Assembly: GCA_040182905.1 (NCBI GenBank)
Contig: JARQWU010000055.1
Coordinates: forward strand, 1-46,963
DNA from: Barthelona sp. PAP020
Lineage: Eukaryota; Metamonada: BaSk clade
Direction of reading: 5' to 3'
Length of the DNA: 46,963 bases
Positions 39,664-46,963 of this stretch are shown piece after piece. Each line of letters starts with the position of its first letter. The first letter of the stretch is position 1. The notes under the pieces are model-generated. The model saw only the letters and a list, made by a program, of their open reading frames with translations. It ran no database searches and had not been told where the DNA came from. The position numbers were made by a program, and so were the translations under genes.

Positions 39664-41205
39664 CTAAAAGGTTAAACAAGGTGTTCTCGAAGCAGAAATT
39701 TCATCTGCCCTTCTAATGGGAACATGAATAGGTGCATCATGTAATTCCTTTTGTCCTTGAGGAGTTTTGGATTTCTCAATAAGATCCTTCATTGCGGAGA
39801 TGTAAATTTCCAATGTATTCAATGTTTCAGATTCGGTAGGTTCTATTAATAATGCACCAGAAACAACAAGAGGGAAATACATGGTTGGTGGATGGAATCC
39901 AGCATCAATCAAACCTTTGGCAATATCAGAGGTGGCAATGCCAGAATTCTTTAAATATTCATCAGAAAAAACACATTCATGCATACATCTTTCCCCAGGA
40001 TATGCGGGGGTCATTCCAATTTCAGTAAGTCTTTTCAAAAGATAATTAGCGTTCAAAACTGCATCGCCGGAAGTATGTCTGAGACCTTTCTCTCCCAATG
40101 CCATGATATAAGCTAAAGCTCTTAACATAACCGCAGTCTGACCATGGAATTGTTTAACACGTCCTAAAGACTCATCATTGATATTTTCTGCAACTCTATA
40201 AACCTTTTGACCATTAATATCTTCAGTGTAAATGTTGTTTGTAGGTACATGAGGAGCCAAACGTTCAGAAAAGACAACTGGTCCACTTCCGGATCCTCCT
40301 CCTCCGTGTGGAGTTGAAAACGTTTTGTGCAAGTTAATATGCATGGCGTCTGCACCAAGCTGTGCAATATTGCAACGGGCCAAAAGAGCATTCAAATTTG
40401 CACCATCCATATACATATATCCACCACAACCATGAATAATATTTGCAATTTCTTGACATCCGCCTTCAAACATACCAAGGGTACTGGGATTTGTAAGCAT
40501 CATACCTGCAACGTGTGGGCCAGCCTTGGCTTTTAAGTCAACAAGATCAACTCTTCCATTTGCCAAAGATTTAACAGTTTGAACTTTGTAACCACAAACT
40601 GCTGAAGTAGCTGGGTTTGTTCCGTGAGCACTATCAGGAACAAGAATGGTATCTCTTTGAGTTTGACCATTCATTTCATGAGCCTTACGAATAGCCATAA
40701 TACCGGTATGTTCTCCATGAGCACCAGCGGCAGGAGCCATTGTAATTGCTGACATTCCAGTAATAGTCAATAATTGTTTGGAAAGCTTATCAATGGCTTC
40801 AAAACAACCTTGAACAGTAATTTCAGGTTGTAATGGATGTGTTTCAGAAAATCCAGGCAATCTAACAATGGCTTCATTAATTCTGGGATTATATTTCATC
40901 GTACAAGAACCTAAAGGATACATTCCAGTATCAACTGAAAAATTCTTTTGAGATAAACGAACATAATGACGCATCAAAGAAGGTTCTGGTAATGAAGGAA
41001 TATCAAGAACAGTTTCCTTTGCAATACCACCTAATTTAACACCGTCAACAGGTTGAAAATCAGGTAATCTAACAGCTCCGGTTCCTGGAAGACTTTGTTC
41101 AAAGAGTAAAGGTTCAGCAACAGTCAAACCACGGTTTGTAACAGAACTCACACCTCTGAATACAGAATCTGTAAGGTTTTTAACAGCAGAATTGCTTTTA
41201 AACAT
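39664..41205 (-). CDS. gcvPB: Glycine dehydrogenase (decarboxylating) subunit 2, PLP-binding
   Basis: 513 residues. This is the C-terminal half of the P-protein in its two-subunit (bacterial and archaeal style) form. Conserved blocks: MYPLGSCTMKYNP, GEHTGIMAIRKAH, DSAHGTNPATSA, MYMDGANLNA and the PLP-lysine block NLHKTFSTPHGGGGSGSGP, in which the Schiff-base Lys is residue 294. The N-terminus MFKSNSAVKNLTDSVFRGVS is an extension absent from bacterial GcvPB. It is rich in Ser, Lys, Arg and hydroxylated residues without acids until Asp13, as expected of an organelle presequence. It pairs with GcvPA to decarboxylate glycine and load H-protein. Head-to-head with gcvPA. Confidence 0.95.
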   Translation of the reverse strand: MFKSNSAVKNLTDSVFRGVSSVTNRGLTVAEPLLFEQSLPGTGAVRLPDFQPVDGVKLGGIAKETVLDIPSLPEPSLMRHYVRLSQKNFSVDTGMYPLGSCTMKYNPRINEAIVRLPGFSETHPLQPEITVQGCFEAIDKLSKQLLTITGMSAITMAPAAGAHGEHTGIMAIRKAHEMNGQTQRDTILVPDSAHGTNPATSAVCGYKVQTVKSLANGRVDLVDLKAKAGPHVAGMMLTNPSTLGMFEGGCQEIANIIHGCGGYMYMDGANLNALLARCNIAQLGADAMHINLHKTFSTPHGGGGSGSGPVVFSERLAPHVPTNNIYTEDINGQKVYRVAENINDESLGRVKQFHGQTAVMLRALAYIMALGEKGLRHTSGDAVLNANYLLKRLTEIGMTPAYPGERCMHECVFSDEYLKNSGIATSDIAKGLIDAGFHPPTMYFPLVVSGALLIEPTESETLNTLEIYISAMKDLIEKSKTPQGQKELHDAPIHVPIRRADEISASRTPCLTF

Positions 41206-41299
41206 GGATATGATTGATAAATAAGAAATGAAATCAAGAAAATGAAAGACGATGTATCATTCTCTATTCTTCTTCTTAACCATCAAAGTTATTTAAACA
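41206..41299. promoter_or_regulatory. Shared 94-bp divergent promoter region of gcvPB and gcvPA
   Basis: Only 94 bases separate the start codons of the two P-protein subunits, which face away from each other. All 5' UTRs and core promoters of both must fit here or overlap the genes. I see no clear TATA box or known Inr. Co-regulation of the two stoichiometric subunits is inferred from the layout. Confidence 0.6.
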
Positions 41300-42804
41300 A
41301 TGTTCAAACAATGCTCTAATGCTACTCTACAGAGTTTTAACAATATTATTGTATATTTTTTTCAAAGTATTCAAATCTAACATTTTAGCGTGGTGTTTCT
41401 CACAAAATTCAATCAAATGAAACATTGCCATATGTAGTTCATTCCAATGAAACTAGAAAACAAATGTATGAAGCTTTGGGGATTAAATCTGAAGATGAAT
41501 TGTTCAATCTCATTCCTTTATCTGCAAAAATCACTCCTGGATCTTTAAATTTGGAGCCACCAAAATCTGAAATGACCATAAAGAAAGAATTAAGTGCAAT
41601 GGCTGAAAAGAACCTTTCTGCTGCTGATGCTCCTTTATTTTGCGGAGCTGGTATGTATCGTCACTATGTTCCTGCCTTTGTTGATCATTTGATTTCACGT
41701 TCCGAATTTCTTACTTGTTACACTCCTTACCAACCAGAAGTGTCTCAAGGTACTCTTCAAGGAATGTTTGAATTTCAAAATCTTATTTGCAGACTTACTG
41801 GAATGGGTATTGCCAATGCTTCTATGTATGATGGATCTACTGCCACTGCTGAAGCCATTAACATGGCTTGTCGTTTAACCAAACGTGGAAAGGTCTTGTT
41901 AGAAGGATCTATTCACCCTCAATATCTTGATGTATGTAGAACTTACAATAATGCATCCAATATTGCTGATCTCAAGTTCTTTAAACCAAATCCTCAAGGA
42001 ATTGACATTGAAGGATTGATAAAGAACATCGATAAGAAAACAGCTGCTGTTGTTGTTCAAAATCCCGGATTTTTCGGTCACGTTGTGGATTTGTCCCCTC
42101 TTGCTCGTGCTTGTGAAAAGAATGGTGCAAAACTCATTGTTGTAACCAATGAAATTGTATCTCTTGGTGCTATTAAGTCACCTGGTGAAATGGGTGCTGA
42201 TATTGTTTGTGGTGATTGTGGAACCCTTGGTAATGGTCTCAACTTTGGAGGCCCTACTGCCGGATTTTTGGCTACTAGAAACGATCCTAAGACTATTAGA
42301 ACGATGCCTGGGCGTTTAGTTGGTGAAACTAAGGATGTTGAAGGCAACAGATGCTACGTTTTGTCTTTGGGTACTCGTGAACAACATATTAAGAGAGAAA
42401 AGGCAACTTCTAATATTTGTACTGCTGCTGGTGTCAATGCTTTGGCCTTTGCAATGCACGTTGCCGCTTTAGGTTCACAAGGATATCATGACCTTGCTCA
42501 GATGAATCACGCCAATGCAAGATTACTTGCCAATTCAGTTGAAAGAAAACTTGGCAAAGGATCAGTTTTGAATCATTCATACTTTAATGAAATCACCGTT
42601 GAATTACCTCATGGTATCGATGCCAATGATGTTGTAGAGGAATTGGTGTATTACAACATCTTAGGTGGTGTTCCAGTTTCAAGATTATTGCCCAATCAAG
42701 GCTTTGACAATTTACTTCTTTTGGCTGCTACTGAAACAAACACTGAGGAAGAAATTGAATATTTAACAGATGCTTTACAAGAAATTATCAACCGTAGAAG
42801 TTAG
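41300..42804 (+). CDS. gcvPA: Glycine dehydrogenase (decarboxylating) subunit 1, two exons
   Basis: The gene is join(41300..41350, 41389..42804), 488 residues after splicing. Without the intron the frame would open at TTG 41425 with no ATG; the upstream exon supplies ATG and MFKQCSNATLQSFNNII, then exon 2 starts RGVSHKIQSNETLPYVVHSN. The body matches GcvPA: PYVVHSNETRKQMYEALGI, FCGAGMYRHYVPAFVDHL, YTPYQPEVSQGTLQGMFEFQ, SMYDGSTATAEAINMA and GGPTAGFLATR. It partners GcvPB in the glycine cleavage complex. The N-terminal 29 residues look like a presequence and share MFK...RGVS with GcvPB. Exon 2 alone would lose the presequence. Confidence 0.9.
41351..41388 (+). other. 38-nt intron after the gcvPA presequence exon
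   Basis: Starts GTATAT and ends TCTAACATTTTAG, with a branch-like CTAAC 7 bases before the acceptor AG. It is phase 0 and lies between codons 17 and 18. Removal connects an ATG to the GcvPA frame; retention meets TAA. The likeness to the Rab7-like intron (length, GTAT start, CTAAC near the AG) supports the call. Confidence 0.85.
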
Positions 42805-42970
42805 GTCATAAATAGTGTATAAATTGTTTCTTTTTAAAACTGTTTTTGAATTAATTTTTTTCTAACTAATTCTTAAAAGTTGTTTATAACCAGAATCAAT
42901 CATTAAAGAAGAAGAATAAAAGATTTTAAAAAGAATAATCACCAAAAATAACTTTTTCCTTTTTGTTAAA

Positions 42971-43597
42971 ATGTTTCCTTGGGACGCCACATTTACCCCA
43001 AAATTACACCCAAATGCACGATTTGCTACCTTATCAGCACAAGCTCAAGGAACGATAGGTACAGGTGATCTTACCACAGCAGTAAAATTACCTCCTGGTG
43101 TAAGCATTAACGAATGGTATTCTGTTCATATTGTTGATTTTTATAATTATATATCCATGTTTTACAGCACTTTAAGAGAATATTGTACAGTTTCAACTTG
43201 TCCCATTATGAAAAATGGTGATAATGTTATTTATTGGAAAGATAATGATAAATATCGTCGTCCTACTGAAGTTCCTGCTCCTACATATATGGAATTATTA
43301 TTTGATTGGGTTGAAAATTTGATTGACAATTACTTTCCAAGAGACAAGTCCACTCCATTCCCTGTTAATTTTGAAGATGTTACTAAAAAGGTTTTAAGCA
43401 GATTGGTGCGAGTATTTGCCCACATATATTTGCATCACGAAAACGGAATCATTGAATTGGAAATTCAAAAGCAATTCAACTCGAGTTTTAAGCACTTCAT
43501 GACATTTGCTGAACATTTCAATTTGATTTCTACCACAGATGTGCAATTAATTGCCCCTATTATTGAAAATATTTTGGGACATCCCTACAATGTCTGA
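42971..43597 (+). CDS. MOB1: Mob1/phocein family kinase activator
   Basis: 208 residues against about 216 in human MOB1. Conserved blocks: LPPGVSINEWYSVHIVDFYN (human: LPEGEDLNEWIAVNTVDFFN), EYCTVSTCPIM, PFPVNFEDVTKKVLSRLVRVFAHIY and NSSFKHFMTFAEHFNLI. The zinc ligands are present: two Cys in CTVSTC and two His in AHIYLHH. Mob1 binds and activates NDR/LATS kinases in mitotic exit, cytokinesis and, in protists, basal-body or cell-division control. The start ATG follows a T-rich stretch. It is downstream of gcvPA on the same strand, 166 bases away. Confidence 0.93.
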   Translation: MFPWDATFTPKLHPNARFATLSAQAQGTIGTGDLTTAVKLPPGVSINEWYSVHIVDFYNYISMFYSTLREYCTVSTCPIMKNGDNVIYWKDNDKYRRPTEVPAPTYMELLFDWVENLIDNYFPRDKSTPFPVNFEDVTKKVLSRLVRVFAHIYLHHENGIIELEIQKQFNSSFKHFMTFAEHFNLISTTDVQLIAPIIENILGHPYNV

Positions 43598-44074
43598 ATG
43601 TCTGATCTTTGATATGTAAATTTATTTTCTTCTTTTTTGTTGTTTCTTTTAGTTTGAAAAATCGATCTGTTTTTGGGTGTCGGAATAAAGTTTCAAAAGT
43701 TGTATGAACAGAAAGTAACAGTTCACACCAGAACTCCATCAATATGAAAGGGAAATTTTGCCAGTTGTAAAGAAACTTAAATTTCCCCAAACTTTCCCCA
43801 AACTTTCAAAAATTTTCAAAAATTTCATCATAACGTTTTAATTGATAGGCATTTATCTGTTGTAGCTTTAGTCCAGTTTCCAGAGAGAATTCTCAATTTT
43901 TTGATGCAAGAGTGAAAGAATGGTCAACCTGCTGGAATCTCACCCTTCCCTATCCACAGACACATATGCACATATATATTACCTGAGAGTTAAGATTTGG
44001 ATCTGAACTGTTCTGAATTTAATACAATAAATAACCAAAAAGAAACGTATTCCTCAAAAATTTACCGGTTAAAC
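43598..44074. other. Intergenic region between Mob1 and the ankyrin gene
   Basis: 477 bases between two convergent genes. It holds a short tandem repeat at about 43782-43807 (an 11-base TTTCCCCAAAC unit, just over two copies) followed by AATTTTCAAA-like repeats to 43826. No gene is supported. Confidence 0.5.
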
Positions 44075-45763
44075 TTAATCATCATCACTTTCATCAGCAT
44101 TTTCATCAATGTATTGATGCATGTTACCACCATTCCTTTTATTGATGTCGATTAAATCCCAACATTTATTAATAACTAAGTCAAAGTCCATTTGATTCAT
44201 ATATACGCCGGAACCAACAAATTGTCGTATTAGAGAACTTTTTGCCTTCACTAAAACAAATGTTGAAATGAGATATCCTTGATTTTTGACTAATTCAATC
44301 AGTTGAGATTGAGAAATGTGATAAAATGTCACATCAACATCTCCTTCCGTTGATGGCTCTCCAAAATTTGGAACGTTAACATATAATTTTCCAGACGATT
44401 CTTTGTACTCATCCCACAAATCAGAGGGCATATAATATCTGTTGAAAAATACATACATGTCGAATCCATTAACATTAATTTCTGGTCGATTTAAAAGCAT
44501 CATAGCAATATCCAAATGGCCATGATATGCACTGATGTACAAGGGAGAATATCCTGTGAAGCATAAGTTAACATCAGCACCATGAATTAAAAGATATTTG
44601 ACAATTTCAAAATGACCCAATTCGCAAGCAATATACAATGAAGAAGCACCATTATTGTTGCATGAATTCACATCTGCACCCATTTCTAGAAGGGTTTTGA
44701 CAAAATCAAGATTGTTTTCTTGACAACAAACAAACAGTGGAGATTTCCCCAAATTGAGATCTATATCATAATTTTTCAACAAAAAGGTTGCCATATCAAA
44801 TGAATGTTTTGAAATACACCAACAAAATGGAGAAAAACCTTTTTTATCACATACATTCACATCAGCACCATACTTCAATAAGAGATGAATGATATCAAAA
44901 TGGCAACACTGGCAACTAATACATAATGGATTAAACTTATTGTCAGGACATATATTGACATCAGCACCATGGTCCAACAATTTTTCGATAATGTCAAGAT
45001 ATCCATATTTACAACAACAATATAATGGAGAATATCCTTTGAAACATAAGTTAACATCAACATCATAATCTAAAAGCAACTCTGTAATGTCTAAATGCTT
45101 TTTTACAATGCTAATATACAAAGGAGTAGCTACATTGTTACTATGTAGGTTAACATCAGCACCATGAATCAAAAGGTATTTGACAATTTCAAAATGACCC
45201 AATTTGCAAGCAAAATACAATGAAGAAGCACCACTACTATTGCATGAATTAACATCTGCACCCATTTCCAAAAGGGTTTTGACAAAATCAAGATTGTTTT
45301 TTTGACAACAAATAAAGAAGGGAGATTTTCCCACACCAGTTCTATCGCATAAATTCACATTTGCACCATATTTTAAAAGCAGTTTGGCGGTATCAAAATG
45401 ACCATTCTCACAACTAATATGTAGTGCTGAATAACCATTATCATTGCATAAATCAATATCAGCACCAAAATCCAATAAAAACTCAACAATCTCAATATGT
45501 CCTTTAAAAGCACTAATCCAAAGAGATGACCTTCCTCCTCTTTCACATTTATTAACATCAACACCTGCTTTGATGCACTGTTGAACAACTTCAAAATTTC
45601 CATCAGCAGCAGCTCGATATATTTTCTTTGGTTCACCATTTTCTTCATATCCATCCACATCAAAATCATCTGGAATAACAATTTGGTCCATATTATACTT
45701 TAAATATGGGTCGATATGATCAACATCAACATCATTCACAACAGCACTTCTTTGAGTTACCAT
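44075..45763 (-). CDS. Ankyrin-repeat protein with a separate C-terminal domain
   Basis: 562 residues. About twelve ankyrin repeats run from residue 45 to 425, each with the LLxxGADVN(L/I)C turn. Repeats near 145-210 and 340-405 are almost identical (LDFVKTLLEMGADVNSCN and FEIVKYLLIHGADVNL in both). The last 120 residues are not ankyrin: they include VNVPNFGEPSTEGDVDVTFY, SSLIRQFVGSGVYMNQMDFD and an acidic end (DENADESDDD). Ankyrin repeats bind proteins; partner and site unknown. There is no signal peptide or membrane segment. A broken copy of the last domain lies on the other strand at 46480-46739, so this gene belongs to a local family. Confidence 0.88.
   Translation of the reverse strand: MVTQRSAVVNDVDVDHIDPYLKYNMDQIVIPDDFDVDGYEENGEPKKIYRAAADGNFEVVQQCIKAGVDVNKCERGGRSSLWISAFKGHIEIVEFLLDFGADIDLCNDNGYSALHISCENGHFDTAKLLLKYGANVNLCDRTGVGKSPFFICCQKNNLDFVKTLLEMGADVNSCNSSGASSLYFACKLGHFEIVKYLLIHGADVNLHSNNVATPLYISIVKKHLDITELLLDYDVDVNLCFKGYSPLYCCCKYGYLDIIEKLLDHGADVNICPDNKFNPLCISCQCCHFDIIHLLLKYGADVNVCDKKGFSPFCWCISKHSFDMATFLLKNYDIDLNLGKSPLFVCCQENNLDFVKTLLEMGADVNSCNNNGASSLYIACELGHFEIVKYLLIHGADVNLCFTGYSPLYISAYHGHLDIAMMLLNRPEINVNGFDMYVFFNRYYMPSDLWDEYKESSGKLYVNVPNFGEPSTEGDVDVTFYHISQSQLIELVKNQGYLISTFVLVKAKSSLIRQFVGSGVYMNQMDFDLVINKCWDLIDINKRNGGNMHQYIDENADESDDD
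44560..45336 (-). repeat. Internal duplication within the ankyrin gene
   Basis: Two roughly 190-base segments (about 45140-45336 and 44560-44750) have highly similar DNA and encode near-identical double repeats. The second copy begins after a shortened repeat: DIDLNLGKSPLF replaces DVNLCDRTGVGKSPFF, so about four residues are missing at the junction. Confidence 0.75.
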
Positions 45764-46296
45764 GTTTTTTTTTAGCCAACGAGTAATTAACTTCGAAGAT
45801 CAAAGCTTTGTTTGGAGCTATTTTCAAAAAGAAATATTTGTTAAATTAGTTTTCTTAAAAAATCTTATTAAGTGAAACAAATCAAAATCAATAAAAGCAA
45901 TGTGTTATCCATTGAATTGAAAAATGATATTAAAAAATTTATATTAACAAAAGTAAAGAGAATCATGTTGGTGGTGTTGAAAGATGCAAATAGAGTGATT
46001 GAAAAAATAGAGCAAACATATAATTAAATGACTGTTATTTTTACTTGAGTTGATGTATGTGGGGTAAAAGGATGAAATAGAGGAGAAAAACAATTTTTTC
46101 CACACTTTCTTTTAAAATTGATAAAAGCAATGTCAGACAAATCGGAGGAATGTCTTCTGATTGTATGTTTGATTATTCAATGGATGGTAAAAAGGTGGTG
46201 GTTAATGATGGAAGCAAGCAATGTTCATGTGTTTTACATTAATACTAAAAAACTGAGTCACACCTTCCCTTTTTAATCCTTGTCGTTTTGGGTGTT
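45764..46296. other. Intergenic region upstream of the ankyrin gene
   Basis: 533 AT-rich bases between the ankyrin start and the debris at 46297. No open frame of protein character and no RNA gene recognised. Confidence 0.4.
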
Positions 46297-46467
46297 ATGT
46301 CTGGTGATGGTTATTTGACATTATACAGTATGGAAAATTTTCAGGAGATTCAAAGGATTTGCTGTGGATGCGATGGATCCAAATTCTTATCCTTTGCAAT
46401 ATCTCCCAATATGAGATGGTTAGCATATGGACAATGTCCCAATGATACAAAAGGATGTTTTCAATAG
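46297..46467 (+). pseudogene. WD40-like fragment
   Basis: A 56-codon frame from ATG 46297 to TAG 46465-46467. The peptide contains SGDGYLTLYSMENFQEIQ and SFAISPNMRWLAYG, the pattern of the end of one WD40 blade and the start of the next. A complete WD40 propeller needs far more, and the frame is not continued on either side, so this is a remnant (or one exon of a gene I cannot assemble). It abuts the ankyrin-tail remnant in another frame. Confidence 0.45.
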
Positions 46468-46479
46468 TTTCTCAATGTG

Positions 46480-46739
46480 ACTCTTCCCATCATTCTAAAA
46501 TAATTGAATTGTCAAATGATTGTGGTCACCTGTTGTGCAATCTAATTGCGATGAAAGTCGACACTCAGATCATTAGACAATTGGTGGCTACAGGTATTTG
46601 CATAAATTGGGTGGAGTTTGACACAATATTTGATCTTTGTTGGGATTAAATTGACTTTAGTGAGGCTAATGGGGGTAATATGTACAGTTTTGTGGGAATA
46701 TAAATGAATGAAAATAATGATGATGATTGCAGTGTGTGA
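46480..46739 (+). pseudogene. Broken copy of the ankyrin gene's C-terminal domain
   Basis: The frame through 46455-46649 encodes IIRQLVATGICINWVEFDTI, close to the tail of the minus-strand ankyrin protein (LIRQFVGSGVYMNQMDFDLV). Both continue to CWD and, after a TAA at 46647-46649, to ID...NGGNM followed by a second TAA and an acidic Asn/Asp run ending at TGA (46737-46739). Two in-frame stops and no intact ankyrin repeats upstream indicate a pseudogene. The stops are described as found. Confidence 0.75.
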
Positions 46740-46963
46740 ATATCATTCAATTTAGCTTATCATTTGCCAGTTGAAATGTTTAACTCATGTTTCTTGATGA
46801 AGAAGTGTTCGCCGCAAAGCAGACCGATTTCACGTAAAAGACAATATAAATGTGTTTACCGTTTCTTCTTGCAATTTCTGATATTAATGGGTATCAAAAT
46901 TGAAAAGCTCAAGTGATAATAGACTTAATCGTAAGACTTCAAATATTAAGGATATAAGCAAAT
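46740..46963. other. Window end without a recognisable gene
   Basis: 224 bases. A 46-codon frame starting near 46777 has no family character and is not called. Nothing else seen. Confidence 0.35.

Noticed and set aside
46777-46917. 46-codon frame at the right edge
   Set aside because: No family character and common by chance in this base composition.
1-46963. Trichomonad-type initiator (TCAYTW) before genes, as an aid to identifying the organism
   Set aside because: I did not find it at a consistent distance from start codons, and trichomonads are known to lack P-protein.

Overview
The window is nuclear DNA from an AT-rich, gene-dense protist. It is eukaryotic: it holds a 14-kb dynein heavy chain, Rab GTPases, Mob1, Ctf18, a CCCH zinc finger and two tiny introns that I could place by eye. 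TAA, TAG and TGA all end real genes, so the code looks standard. Retrograde intraflagellar-transport dynein (dynein-2) and an AK9-like flagellar protein imply a flagellate. The C-terminus of the glycine-cleavage T-protein, together with both subunits of a bacterial-style split P-protein carrying N-terminal presequences, implies a mitochondrion or mitochondrion-related organelle that oxidises glycine. Few, very short introns and a split P-protein suggest an anaerobic flagellate such as a metamonad or an anaerobic heterolobosean or amoebozoan. That placement is inference; the species is not resolved.

Layout. 1-102 is the 3' end of gcvT. 523-2493 is an armadillo-like protein of unknown role. 2718-16811 is the dynein-2 heavy chain. 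16886-19783 (minus) is a twice-six-TM protein with degenerate class III cyclase-like domains. 20471-21607 (minus) holds a GNAT acetyltransferase and a divergent Rab-like GTPase. 21806-26182 is a multi-TM protein with PAS-like domains. 26814-27485 is a Rab7-like gene with a 39-nt intron in its P-loop. 27588-28284 is a nested inverted-repeat (foldback) cluster. 28422-41205 is a run of six minus-strand genes: TMEM33/Pom33-like, SPFH/band-7, AK9-like, CCCH protein, Ctf18 and gcvPB. gcvPA starts head-to-head with gcvPB only 94 bp away and has a 38-nt intron right after its presequence. Then come Mob1 and a minus-strand ankyrin-repeat gene, and the window ends in gene debris: a WD40-like fragment and a broken relative of the ankyrin gene's tail.

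How the genes fit together. GcvPA and GcvPB form one enzyme, and GcvT takes the next step of the same cycle; H and L proteins are not in the window. Dynein-2 and the AK9-like protein belong to building or running a flagellum. The cyclase-like protein, PAS protein and GTPases are membrane signalling and trafficking components. I found no operon, CRISPR array, tRNA, rRNA or autonomous transposon. The most interesting items are the divergent gcvPA/gcvPB pair with look-alike presequences, the two mini-introns that both fall after codon 17, the Rab7-like Gln67-to-His change, and the foldback cluster.
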